This document shows, piece after piece, positions 25,474 to 33,950 of a DNA stretch of 64,000 bases (positions are counted from its first letter, which is position 1; the number at the start of each line of letters is the position of its first letter). Below the pieces are notes generated by a model, which was given only the letters and a program-made list of their open reading frames with translations, ran no database searches and was not told the DNA's origin. Made by a program: the position numbers and the translations under genes. The stretch is from positions 1 through 64,000 of the forward strand of contig JAVBXN010000024.1 of NCBI GenBank assembly GCA_030824515.1. The letters are read 5' to 3'. Origin of the DNA: Pelobacter sp. (lineage in GTDB: Bacteria; Desulfobacterota; Desulfuromonadia; Geobacterales; Pseudopelobacteraceae).

Positions 25474-25702
25474 CGCCAACTCCTTGTTGACCGGTTCACG
25501 CACGCGTGAACCGGTGATCTACCCAAACGGATCATTTATCCTGTGGAAATCAGTAAATATTGCGTAACTAACTTCAAAACAGCCTACCAATTAGCTTCAA
25601 AATCCGAGCAAATAAAACTGAAAAAAGTCTTCCATCATCCTTCAACGCTGCATGCGCCTTCGTTATAACAGACTCATGTTCTAAAAACCAGAGTCGGCGC
25701 CA
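25474..25702. repeat. duplicated array-boundary segment, copy 2, with a perfect 11-bp inverted repeat
   Basis: GCCAAC at 25475 is followed by ACCGGTTCACG (25490-25500) and its exact inverse at 25505-25515, then GATCTACCCAAAC. The far end (25665-25702) repeats 19634-19671 with few differences. Together with copy 1 it marks the gene-proximal edge of two cassette-like runs. Confidence 0.6.
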
Positions 25703-25713
25703 GGAACTGATGT

Positions 25714-27189
25714 TCATTTCTGTTCCGCCTCCAGCAACCCCGGATTTACCGTCATAACATGATACATACCGTTCAAGTCCGCGATCATGTCCCGGAAGAA
25801 CTCACGCATCGCTGCCTCGGAATATTTGTCATTGCGTAGATCCTGCATCTCGCGCTTGAGAGCAAGATCAAGCGCCTCCTGAGGTGACTTGTAGAGACAA
25901 ACACCACCGAAAACGTTCCAATGGCGACTCTTGTCGGCTCCATCCTCCTTGTTGCCGGGAAGCAGGAAATTGTCGAGGGCAAGCGAGCTGGACAATGCTT
26001 CTTTCGGGATCGACTTGATCCAAGCGTACGGAATGCGGATGGCCTCATCAAGCAGACCGACAGCTTTCTTTTTGTCGCCGTCCTTTATGCGGAGCGCCTC
26101 GCGAAGGAGAAGCACCATCGGCAGGTTGTGGTTCTCTACATTTGGGTCCAGCAGTTTCTTGCTGGTCCGGGAAACGGCACGCAGGTAGCGTGGGTCGTGT
26201 TGTGCGTATGCGATGAGAAGGCGAAAGTCTTCTTCCCGCGAGGTGCTCTTGTAATACTGCCATTCGGCGCGCTGCAGGTAGTTGGCAAGATCTGTGAGGT
26301 TTCTCGGCGGCCCGAGTGTTTCAAAGTCGTAGGTAAGGCCGAGATCGGTCTTAAGATGGCTGGAGACAATCTTGAGCACGGTGCGCCAATCCTGCTTCCC
26401 CGCCTTGAATTCGGCGTAAACTGGCGAACCAAGTACCTCGCGCAGGTGATCACGAAAGGTCAGGAGCTTGAGCGGAAATTCCGCCTGGCCGCTCACTGTG
26501 AGCGTTTCGGCATCCTCGACAAGTTCCATGAGCGCAAGAAGCAGCTCGTACTGTGCTCCTGACTGGAAGAGAGTCTTTACACGCGCCAATTTCCTCGCGG
26601 CGTACTCTTGCTCGACAGGCTGGAGCTGTGACCGGCGCTTGCGCCAAGCCTGATCGAACCGGACCGCCTCGTTGTAGACAGCGGCGCTAAGAGCCTCCGT
26701 GTAGGAATCCGAACTCACCGGCGGGGTGATGCTTGCGAACCAGTCAAGAACCGAGTCCGAGGCCGGCGGATAGGGCAGCGCCCAGAGGGGGCGCGACCGG
26801 AATTCAGCAACCGAAACATAGCGATAGAGCTCGCGGGGACGCGGGAAGATCACCCCCATTAATCGTGCTTTTTGTTCAGCTGCATAGGGATCACCCGACG
26901 AAGCAACGAGCGCACGAAGGATGCGAAGGTCCTCTTCATCGATCATTCCGTTCTGGTTCATATCGCACCGCCAAACTATGCTGTCCGGCGCAGCGAATGG
27001 GTTTTTAAGTACGGCATCCAGTTTCGCCAGATCAGCGGCTGTCCAGCGGTTGTCTCCGTCCAGATCCCCCAGCATGACCAGTTCTGAACGGATGCCGACA
27101 CGATGGGTCGGGATGGCAAACTTCCAGTAGACATATCCAAGAACGCCGAAAAGACAGATGGCCAATAATAGTCGTTTTAAGGTCTTCAT
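25714..27189 (-). CDS. membrane-anchored protein with dockerin/EF-hand-like repeats
   Basis: 491 residues. N-terminal anchor (LLLAICLFGVLGYVYW), then two calcium-binding-like loops, LGDLDGDNRWTAADLAKLD and CDMNQNGMIDEEDLRILRAL (about residues 42-90), resembling dockerin or EF-hand pairs. A long helical region follows without a family I recognise. It is likely anchored in the inner membrane facing the periplasm. It is upstream of the cassette-like run and downstream of the metallophosphoesterase on the same strand. Confidence 0.6.
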   Translation of the reverse strand: MKTLKRLLLAICLFGVLGYVYWKFAIPTHRVGIRSELVMLGDLDGDNRWTAADLAKLDAVLKNPFAAPDSIVWRCDMNQNGMIDEEDLRILRALVASSGDPYAAEQKARLMGVIFPRPRELYRYVSVAEFRSRPLWALPYPPASDSVLDWFASITPPVSSDSYTEALSAAVYNEAVRFDQAWRKRRSQLQPVEQEYAARKLARVKTLFQSGAQYELLLALMELVEDAETLTVSGQAEFPLKLLTFRDHLREVLGSPVYAEFKAGKQDWRTVLKIVSSHLKTDLGLTYDFETLGPPRNLTDLANYLQRAEWQYYKSTSREEDFRLLIAYAQHDPRYLRAVSRTSKKLLDPNVENHNLPMVLLLREALRIKDGDKKKAVGLLDEAIRIPYAWIKSIPKEALSSSLALDNFLLPGNKEDGADKSRHWNVFGGVCLYKSPQEALDLALKREMQDLRNDKYSEAAMREFFRDMIADLNGMYHVMTVNPGLLEAEQK

Positions 27190-27271
27190 CTGATAATCCT
27201 CAATGACATAACAAATAACACTTCGAACATAATCACTGCCTCACCTGTTCTCCACAATGAAAAATTACAAC

Positions 27272-28111
27272 TCAGCTCGGTTGTGACACCAACTCCAGCA
27301 CGGCGATTTCCGGGTAGCAGTTAAACCTGACCGGTAATATCGACCAGCCGATGCCTCGGGAAATAAACATCTGGCTACCCCGCGACGTGGTGACGACTCC
27401 ACTGATATAGTTCTTGTTGCGTACCGGCAGATAAGGCGGGCCATAAAAAGGAATTTGCACCTGCCCGCCGTGTGTATGCCCCGCCAGGATCAGGTCGATT
27501 CGTCGCGAGTAATCGCTGTCCGCTGTATCCGGGTTATGGGCCAGAACAATCCGGCAATCCCTGTCCGGTATCTTTGCAAGCACCAGGTCGAGATTACGAT
27601 GATCCTCCATTAAATCTCCCGCGCCGGCCAACCAGAGCGCCTGACCATTCCGCTCTATCCGCACAGCTTTGTGGCGCAGGTCCTGACCGTTCTTTTTAAG
27701 CCAGTATTCGGCCCGCGCAGTTTCGGACCAGTGGTCATGATTGCCGAGAACAGACCAGACACCATGGGGTGCAGATAGTCGTGAAAGAACCTGCCAGACT
27801 TCATCGATCTCATCAGAACTGCTTTTGCGATACACATAATCGCCGGTACTGGCAATAAGATCGGGTTTAAGAAGATTGGCGCGCTCCACTATGCCTTTGA
27901 TAAAGATCAAAGGAGTCAACCGACCATAGTGAAAATCGGAAAGGTGCACAATCCTGAAGCCGGAAAAGGCCTCCGGGAGGTTAGGAACTGCAATCCGATA
28001 CTCGTTCGTCAATACTGTCATCCGTTCGACAACTAACGGATAACTCGCAAGCAGACCAACTGAACCGAGACGACAGAATGATTTGAGAAATTGACGGCGA
28101 GAGATATTCAT
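27272..28111 (-). CDS. Tat-exported metallophosphoesterase (YkuE/LpxG-like)
   Basis: 279 residues. The twin-arginine signal is SRRQFLK (residues 4-10) before a hydrophobic stretch. Calcineurin-like motifs occur in order: HLSDFHYGR, ASTGDYVY, VLGNHDHW, VLAHNPD and LAGHTHGGQ, giving a complete binuclear metal site. Related enzymes cleave phospho-headgroups or the UDP-diacylglucosamine pyrophosphate bond. It overlaps the upstream tetraether-synthase-like radical SAM gene by 4 bases (ATGA), so it probably acts on the lipid or polyketide product of that cluster at the outer face of the membrane. Substrate is inference. Confidence 0.82.
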   Translation of the reverse strand: MNISRRQFLKSFCRLGSVGLLASYPLVVERMTVLTNEYRIAVPNLPEAFSGFRIVHLSDFHYGRLTPLIFIKGIVERANLLKPDLIASTGDYVYRKSSSDEIDEVWQVLSRLSAPHGVWSVLGNHDHWSETARAEYWLKKNGQDLRHKAVRIERNGQALWLAGAGDLMEDHRNLDLVLAKIPDRDCRIVLAHNPDTADSDYSRRIDLILAGHTHGGQVQIPFYGPPYLPVRNKNYISGVVTTSRGSQMFISRGIGWSILPVRFNCYPEIAVLELVSQPS

Positions 28112-29523
28112 TGCACATTCAACAATAAATTAGTCACAGATTTATTCCGCAATGCCGACAGGTTATTCTGCGCACAGATCGGCATCAGTTGTCCGTCTGC
28201 CTGAGGGTAGTGATTGCAACACTTCATCAACCTGCCCAGATCGAAGGTGTCACGGTCCATGAAATGATGAATGAATATTCCCTTCATGGAGGCACTCCCC
28301 AATTCAAAGGCCCGCTTGGGCGAAAAAGTTGTGGTGGAAAGCTCCCGAATAATGGACCGCATCCGTTGGAGGACACGTTCGTTGTCATTGCTGCTGTCAG
28401 CGGCTGACCAGAAATCGTAAATCCGCTCCTTGATCATGGCGTAGCCATCCTCCTCCAGACCCGGCAGAGTGCGGTTGGCAATCACCTCCAGATAATTATC
28501 CTTACCCAGAAATTCCTTGAGACTGAGAAACGCTCCCTCATCCAGCTTAAGATAGTAAGAGAGAGCAAAACAGGAATAATGGGAGCATGGCAGAGGATTG
28601 AAATCTCCCTGACGGACATATCGGCTCTGCTCAATCCTGCTAACGACATCCGGAATGGTCAGACGATCATCGGCAAAAATACCGGCGGCTGCGCCGGTGA
28701 ATGTAATCGGTTGGAACATGAGGCTCACTGCCGCTGAATTGAAGAAAAAGTCCGTGATCGGAGTTATCTCGTGGTCATTGACTCCTTTCATCACCGTGGC
28801 GGTCAGGGAATAGCGCACCCCTTCCCGTTCCAGCATGGATATCAGTTCAATCTTCATGTCAGAGAGATCCTGTCCCCGCAGGTTACGCCAGGTTCGGGGC
28901 TCAAAACCGTCGAACTGGAGAGCGGCGATAGTCTCGGTTTCGCGTAACAGGTCGCGCAACCGCCGATCCTCGAAGAGCCGCAGGCCGTTGGTAGAGACGG
29001 TCGTCTGCATGACCCCTTCTTCACTTGAGATGCGTACGATCGCCTCGAATTCAGGATGCATGGTCGGCTCACCGCCGCTCAAATTGAGCACAGGGATGCT
29101 CCCCTCGCATTTCCGGAGCCTCTTCAGCATAGCTCTGTAATCAGTAGCGTTCATCCCGAACGGCTGTCGCAGATCCTTGAGGCAGATTGGGCAGGCTAGA
29201 TTACAGGCGTTGGTGATCTCCACCACCGGCAGGCAGGTGTGCTGGCGATGTTCTGGACAGAGACCGCAGGAGTCGGGGCAACCGGAAAAACTCTTGTTAC
29301 TCAGATCGAGCGGAGCCTGTCCCGGTTTTATGTAGGAACGGCTCTCCCGGTACCAGAAAGGATCGGAGCAGATCAGGGCGGAGCTGATGCCATCCCTGGG
29401 GCAGAGTTTTTCCAGCAAAACCCTGTCGTCTCTTTCGATAATGCGTGCCGGAACCAGGGTGTCGCAGGCGGGACAGATGGCGGTGGTATGAGAATATATT
29501 CGAGAGGGCTGTATATTCGTCAT
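28108..29523 (-). CDS. tetraether-lipid-synthase-like radical SAM enzyme (1)
   Basis: 471 residues. The Cys layout is C17-x2-C20 and C41 (rubredoxin-like knuckle with CPRDG), then a first CX3CX2C at C82/C86/C89 (CPDSCGLC) plus C97, then the radical SAM CX3CX2C at C107/C111/C114 (NACNLACPIC). LNLSGGEPTMHP carries the GGE motif. This multi-cluster layout matches the Tes/MSS family, which joins lipid alkyl chains by C-C bond formation; whether this protein does so is inference. It is downstream of a six-TM gene and translationally coupled to the phosphoesterase. Confidence 0.75.
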   Translation of the reverse strand: MTNIQPSRIYSHTTAICPACDTLVPARIIERDDRVLLEKLCPRDGISSALICSDPFWYRESRSYIKPGQAPLDLSNKSFSGCPDSCGLCPEHRQHTCLPVVEITNACNLACPICLKDLRQPFGMNATDYRAMLKRLRKCEGSIPVLNLSGGEPTMHPEFEAIVRISSEEGVMQTTVSTNGLRLFEDRRLRDLLRETETIAALQFDGFEPRTWRNLRGQDLSDMKIELISMLEREGVRYSLTATVMKGVNDHEITPITDFFFNSAAVSLMFQPITFTGAAAGIFADDRLTIPDVVSRIEQSRYVRQGDFNPLPCSHYSCFALSYYLKLDEGAFLSLKEFLGKDNYLEVIANRTLPGLEEDGYAMIKERIYDFWSAADSSNDNERVLQRMRSIIRELSTTTFSPKRAFELGSASMKGIFIHHFMDRDTFDLGRLMKCCNHYPQADGQLMPICAQNNLSALRNKSVTNLLLNVQ

Positions 29524-30090
29524 TTATGGGGAAACCCTTGCCATGCTGAAGTAACGGTTATGAACATGGGTCAGTGAGATAAAGAATATTCCGAAGCCGA
29601 ATAGCATCGCCAGATAGAAGGTCGCATAATTTGGATAAACCTTTTCCCACCCCTGATAAATACGGAACGCGCTGTTGATATTCAGGGTCTCGTCGGTGAA
29701 GATGCGAGCCAGCAGCTGCAATGCAATTCCGAGTGACATGGCAAACAACCAGGTATGGCGCGGCAGGCGATAATTGCGAATAGCTGTCCCACCCACCAGC
29801 AGGCCGACGATGTGAAACATTGTGCAACTCGGCGTCCAGTCGTTATGCAAAATGGCATCGTAGAGCCAAAGCGGAAAGGCGATCAACAGCCAGCCGAACC
29901 CCACCCCCACCAGCAGTGCCGAGCGGCGGAAGATACCGATGCAAAGCAGCAGGTTTGCTGAGTAGCAGACAAAAAAAAGATACTGCGGATTCAGATTTAG
30001 CACGGTATCTGTGACGTGCCAGATCAGCATGAGCAGCAGCGGAATTCCCCAACTGGGATGTCTTCCGATTTTAAAAAGACCATCGAGCAT
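29524..30090 (-). CDS. multi-pass membrane protein between the two Tes-like enzymes
   Basis: 188 residues, about six hydrophobic helices (IPLLLMLIWHVTD, YLFFVCYSANLLLCIGIF, LLVGVGFGWLLIAFPLWL, FHIVGLLVGGTAI and others) with His and Trp near helix ends. No recognised family. It starts 15 bases after the DUF1571 gene and its stop directly abuts the next radical SAM gene, so it clearly belongs to the cluster; it may be a transporter or a membrane-embedded modifying enzyme. Confidence 0.6.
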   Translation of the reverse strand: MLDGLFKIGRHPSWGIPLLLMLIWHVTDTVLNLNPQYLFFVCYSANLLLCIGIFRRSALLVGVGFGWLLIAFPLWLYDAILHNDWTPSCTMFHIVGLLVGGTAIRNYRLPRHTWLFAMSLGIALQLLARIFTDETLNINSAFRIYQGWEKVYPNYATFYLAMLFGFGIFFISLTHVHNRYFSMARVSP

Positions 30091-30105
30091 GGTTTATGTC
30101 CCTGT

Positions 30106-30825
30106 TCAAAAGCAATATTCCGGGTTTTTGACATCGAAATCCATGTCGGTGAGGCCGACGTTCAGCCTGATAGCATCATACTGGTACTCTTCCAGAAACT
30201 CATTGTCCCAACCATGCACAGTGATCTTAACCGGCAGGGAGGTTTCCTGGTCAATGGAGACAAGCACTGTTTTGCCGTAATATCCGCTCCCCTTGGGAAA
30301 GATCGCCTTGACCAGCTGGGTCTTCCTACCGTTCAGCAGAGCTTCACCTTCGAGTGTTATGCGGCTCTCAGGGTCGTTTTTTGCCTGTTGGTAGTTTTTC
30401 TCCATCAAATAAAGGATCTGTCCGATTCCGGCGTCCATGATGGGGTGGCGGTTATTCTTCAGGGCCAGGGAACCGCGCGGATCAACGGCTATCCGGAAAA
30501 AGCCGAAAAAACCACCCAAATGGACTTCGAGTTTATTGTCGTATTTCCCCTTGGCATAGATCGCCTCCAGCCCGGCATCATCCCCAACGGTGTACTTCAG
30601 GTAAAAGCTGTCCGGTTTTCTGAACTTGAATTGAAGGTTGCGCACCTCCTTTATCTTTCCCCTGACCAATTCCTTTTTGTGAAAGGTGCAACGATAGTCA
30701 GTGACCCGGCTATAGGCAACAAGAGAACGCTGCAGCATTCCATCCAGATCAGCCTGCCCGGCAGATGCAGCGGTTGCCTGGACAAGCAAGAAAATCAAAC
30801 AGAATACTGTGAGCAGCTTATTCAT
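30106..30825 (-). CDS. DUF1571 / LolA-like periplasmic protein
   Basis: 239 residues with a signal peptide (FCLIFLLVQATAASA, cleavage near 22). The beta-rich mature part (RVTDYRCTFHKKELVRG, IKEVRNLQFKFRKPDSFYLK, VKITVHGWDNEFLEEYQYD) matches the DUF1571 family with the LolA-type half-barrel that carries acyl chains. LolA-like proteins are standard members of aryl-polyene-type clusters, so this may chaperone the lipid product across the periplasm. It is coupled to the upstream radical SAM gene by a 4-base overlap. Confidence 0.72.
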   Translation of the reverse strand: MNKLLTVFCLIFLLVQATAASAGQADLDGMLQRSLVAYSRVTDYRCTFHKKELVRGKIKEVRNLQFKFRKPDSFYLKYTVGDDAGLEAIYAKGKYDNKLEVHLGGFFGFFRIAVDPRGSLALKNNRHPIMDAGIGQILYLMEKNYQQAKNDPESRITLEGEALLNGRKTQLVKAIFPKGSGYYGKTVLVSIDQETSLPVKITVHGWDNEFLEEYQYDAIRLNVGLTDMDFDVKNPEYCF

Positions 30826-32231
30826 GCATTACTCTCCACCCAAAAACGGGGATCTTTTTGCCGATAGAGCAGGTTATAAGAACAGGCTGGAATCATGCGA
30901 CCTGATTCGTCAGGCACCAGGTCGCCACAGTGACTAACCCTGGCAACATCGAAATTATCCTCGTCCATATGGGGATGAATATAGACCATGCGGATCATGG
31001 ATTCGGCCCGCGCTTGCCGTTCTGCCGCGGTAAGATTTTTGCCCGGTGGATACATCTCTTTGATGAATCGACGCAGCATGGCAATTGTCTCTTCGCTTTC
31101 TCCCTCGGCCCAGAGACGGTCTATTCCTTCGCGTAGTGCCGCTGCCAACTCCTCGCCGCCATCAAGTACATATGAACCTGCTGTGGCAGTTGTCAGCAGC
31201 CTCCTCTCCACCAGTCGCGACAGGGGGAGCAACTGCTCGCCGTTCACCAGATAATAGGCAACGGAATAACAGAGCGGGTGATAGGAACCGAGCGGAAAGA
31301 AATCACCCTTGCCGAAACCGCCATGGGCAACCAGCAGATCCTCAACTTCGTCGATGGTGACATGTTCCCGTGGCTGAAATCGGCTACCGTTTTTGCCGGT
31401 AAAGGTCATGTTTTGGATCGTCACCCCGCGTACAAAAGACTTGGGCAGAAAACGCCGCACCAGTTGGGCTGTCTCCTCCTCGTTCACCCCTTTGATACAG
31501 ACGATCAGGATGGTTGCAGGTATGGCGAGTGTCTCAAGCCGCTCCAAGGCGGCCAGCTTTTCCCTGGTAATATCCCGGCCATGGATAATGACGCTTTTCT
31601 CCGGATCAGTGGTGTCCAGGGAGAGCACCACCTGGACACCGCTTTCCTTGAGACGCCTGGCAAAGTCCGGGTCGGAGGCTATGCGCAGACCGTTGGTGTT
31701 CATGGTAATTCGTCCGATAGGGCTATGGGTGCAGAGGTCAAGTAGATCGAAGATTTGTGGGTGGAGGGTCGGTTCCCCACCAGTGATGTTGATCAACTCC
31801 AGTTCGCCGCATCTGGCGGTCAAGTTCCGGATGATGGTGTTCATCTCGTCAAGGGATTTGCAGTAGGCCAGATCCGGGCGGTTATAGGTAAAGCAGATTG
31901 GGCAGTCCAGATTGCATAGATTGGTGATCGACACCACCGGAAGGTGAAGCCGGGCGGTGTGGCACTCGCAGGGGCCGCAGTCAAAGGGACATCCCCTGGT
32001 CAGCTTTCCGGCACTGGGCATACTCTCCATAGGTAGTGGCTCTGCGGTGCGTTCCAGGTACCAGTGATAATCCCTGGCGATACGAACACTCACCGTACCG
32101 TGCTGTGGACAAATTCGATCCAGAAAGACTCCGCCGGCGCGGGCTGTGATAAGGGCATGTTCCGTGACCCCGCAAGCCGGGCAAAAAGCGCGGGTGGAGT
32201 CGATGGTTATGCCTGGGGCATTGGAGTTCAA
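30822..32231 (-). CDS. tetraether-lipid-synthase-like radical SAM enzyme (2)
   Basis: 469 residues, paralogous to the enzyme at 28108. C17/C20 and C41 (CPQHG) form the rubredoxin-like site; C81/C85/C88 (CPFDCGPC) plus C90 form the extra cluster; C106/C110/C113 (NLCNLDCPIC) form the radical SAM cluster, with ELINITGGEPTLHP after it. Having two such enzymes in one cluster suggests sequential or heterodimeric chemistry on an acyl chain. It overlaps the SDR gene upstream by 4 bases. The family call is from cysteine spacing and motif order; the reaction is inferred. Confidence 0.75.
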   Translation of the reverse strand: MNSNAPGITIDSTRAFCPACGVTEHALITARAGGVFLDRICPQHGTVSVRIARDYHWYLERTAEPLPMESMPSAGKLTRGCPFDCGPCECHTARLHLPVVSITNLCNLDCPICFTYNRPDLAYCKSLDEMNTIIRNLTARCGELELINITGGEPTLHPQIFDLLDLCTHSPIGRITMNTNGLRIASDPDFARRLKESGVQVVLSLDTTDPEKSVIIHGRDITREKLAALERLETLAIPATILIVCIKGVNEEETAQLVRRFLPKSFVRGVTIQNMTFTGKNGSRFQPREHVTIDEVEDLLVAHGGFGKGDFFPLGSYHPLCYSVAYYLVNGEQLLPLSRLVERRLLTTATAGSYVLDGGEELAAALREGIDRLWAEGESEETIAMLRRFIKEMYPPGKNLTAAERQARAESMIRMVYIHPHMDEDNFDVARVSHCGDLVPDESGRMIPACSYNLLYRQKDPRFWVESNA

Positions 32232-32950
32232 ATCCCACCATCCACAAAGACGTTCTGACCATTCATGTAACTGCTCCGCTCAGAGGCCAGAAAGCATACG
32301 ATCTCCGCCACCTCGGCCGCCGTTCCTGATCGTCCGCTGGCACAGTGTTTGAGGTAATCCTGAACCAGCGCTTCAGGCACGCCCCGTGCTACGCCATCCT
32401 CCAGAAGGCCGGGAGAAACGGTATTGACCCGGATGTTATAACGCTTCAACTCATTCGCCAGGGCGGTGCTGAAACCAGCCACAGCCGCTTTGGAAAGTGC
32501 GTAATGCACCGGCACATCCAGCATGCGGTGACCAGCCAGCGAACCGATGTTGACCACTACGCCCTTCTTGCGCCGGATCATCGGTCTGACCACCGCCTTG
32601 GTAAGGAATAAGGTCCCTTTCACATTAACATCCAGCAAAAGGTCAAGATCTTCGTTCTCCAGCATCGAAAAGGGCATGATCTGACTTACCGCAGCGTTGT
32701 TAATCAGCACATCAAGGGACTCTATGTCATGGTGCAGAGCTGAAACAGTTTCGTTGACTTTTGCCTGATCGCGGATATCCAGCGAAATGGCCCGGCTGCC
32801 GGTGAGTTCCTTTTCAAGCTGTTCGGCCTTCTCCTGATTGGTGTGCCAGGTGAAGAACACCTGGGCGCCGTATCCGCTACAAGCCCGGCAGATGGCCTCT
32901 CCCAGATAGCCAGTGCCTCCGGACACCAACACCTTGACATTCTCAAGCAT
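32228..32950 (-). CDS. short-chain dehydrogenase/reductase, ketoreductase-like (1)
   Basis: 240 residues from the ATG at 32950, with GGGGAGGGG just upstream and an 8-base overlap with the ACP gene; the frame extends further but the extension lies inside the ACP gene. Rossmann motif SGGTGYLGEA (about 10-19), NNAAVSQ, and the catalytic Tyr/Lys in HYALSKAAV. It ends with SYMNGQNVFVDGGI as in FabG. It would reduce 3-ketoacyl groups on the neighbouring ACP. Second of two such reductases in the cluster. Confidence 0.85.
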   Translation of the reverse strand: MLENVKVLVSGGTGYLGEAICRACSGYGAQVFFTWHTNQEKAEQLEKELTGSRAISLDIRDQAKVNETVSALHHDIESLDVLINNAAVSQIMPFSMLENEDLDLLLDVNVKGTLFLTKAVVRPMIRRKKGVVVNIGSLAGHRMLDVPVHYALSKAAVAGFSTALANELKRYNIRVNTVSPGLLEDGVARGVPEALVQDYLKHCASGRSGTAAEVAEIVCFLASERSSYMNGQNVFVDGGI

Positions 32951-33329
32951 GTTCCCCTCCCCTGACCAGCTTTGCCTGGACAATGGCTGTCAGATCAGCG
33001 ACGGTCAACAACGAGAACATATCCACCTTGCTCATGCTCTCGCGGAACTGCTCCTGCTTTGCAGGGAAAATCCCTTTCAATTGAGCCTCGCCATCTCCGG
33101 TAAGGCGGCCATCAAGAAACAGCTCATCCATGGCAAGCCCGCTGCCGCCGAGCATGATCTCATCGGTCTTGATCACAACACCAAAGGTGCGCTCGATCAA
33201 GTGAATGATCTCCACAAAGTCCAGGCTGTCCGCCCCCAGATCGGCGATGAGGGAGTCGCTGTCGTTGATGGTGTCGGGTGACTCAAGGTTGAAGACGCGG
33301 GCAAGGATTTCTTTTAGTTGTTGGTTCAT
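32943..33329 (-). CDS. acyl carrier protein with extended C terminus
   Basis: 128 residues, well above the usual 75-85. The phosphopantetheine site is S35 in LGADSLDFVEI. An insert-like stretch (MLGGSGLAMDELFLDGRLTG, about residues 59-78) precedes the last helices (LLTVADLTAIVQAKL). Dedicated carriers of this kind occur in specialised type II fatty acid or polyene clusters. It overlaps both its neighbours (ATGA upstream, 8 bases downstream), so it is made in step with the SDR. Confidence 0.85.
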   Translation of the reverse strand: MNQQLKEILARVFNLESPDTINDSDSLIADLGADSLDFVEIIHLIERTFGVVIKTDEIMLGGSGLAMDELFLDGRLTGDGEAQLKGIFPAKQEQFRESMSKVDMFSLLTVADLTAIVQAKLVRGGEHA

Positions 33330-33727
33330 GGTTGCGGCCTTTCGTCAGTCGTCGCTACGTTCGCCTTTGGCCTAAGAAAATGCGTCGCATAGGCTCGTTC
33401 GATGTTGGGATCACCTGACTTGCTGAATCTCAAGGGAATCTTTTTCCCTTTTCCCCAGGAGAGGTAAGCGGCAATACTTGGCCGGAGGCCACCTTGCTTG
33501 CCATTGGCATGCAAAGCCCTGAGCAGTATGCTGATCTTGGACAGATTGATCGTGACGACCTTCTCCAGGTAGGGGATCTTGCGGAATCGCCAGGCTTCAT
33601 AATTCTCTTTTGTCAATTTTCCCATGCGGATCAACAGGTCAACAAAGCTGATGTATCCTTTCTCCCGAAGGAGTTCGGAAGAGACGGTGTTCATCTGGGT
33701 GATAAGGTCGTTACGGTTGGCGCTCAT
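33326..33727 (-). CDS. uncharacterised basic protein coupled to the ACP
   Basis: 133 residues, basic, no membrane segment (LLREKGYISFVDLLIRMGKL, TKENYEAWRFRKIPYLEKVV, GGLRPSIAAYLSWGKGKKIP). I recognise no named family. Its stop overlaps the ACP start (ATGA), so it is probably a partner of the carrier protein or of the condensing enzymes. It is the gene next to the point where the ATPase module is inserted. Confidence 0.55.
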   Translation of the reverse strand: MSANRNDLITQMNTVSSELLREKGYISFVDLLIRMGKLTKENYEAWRFRKIPYLEKVVTINLSKISILLRALHANGKQGGLRPSIAAYLSWGKGKKIPLRFSKSGDPNIERAYATHFLRPKANVATTDERPQP

Positions 33728-33773
33728 TCTTACATTCCTTCTGAATCTATTTAAACCTCGAAACGGCTTTACT

Positions 33774-33798
33774 CACGCAACGACGCAACGACGCGGCG
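33774..33798. repeat. 25-bp CACGCAACGACGCAACG-type repeat
   Basis: Begins CACGCAACGACGCAACG and continues ACGCGGCG. Same family as 12231-12255 (inverse orientation) and 39486-39568. It lies at the junction of the lipid cluster and the ATPase module. Confidence 0.7.
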
Positions 33799-33950
33799 GA
33801 ATTCATTTACCCTTCTTTGGATGTATAAGTTTAACAATCTCTCTGAATATCTGATCGAAACGCTTGCTGGAAAGCGACTTTTCGCTGTATTTCAGATCCG
33901 GTTCCGATATGTTTTTCCTGCCGTTATACAGTGCTTCACTTTTGTTGATT

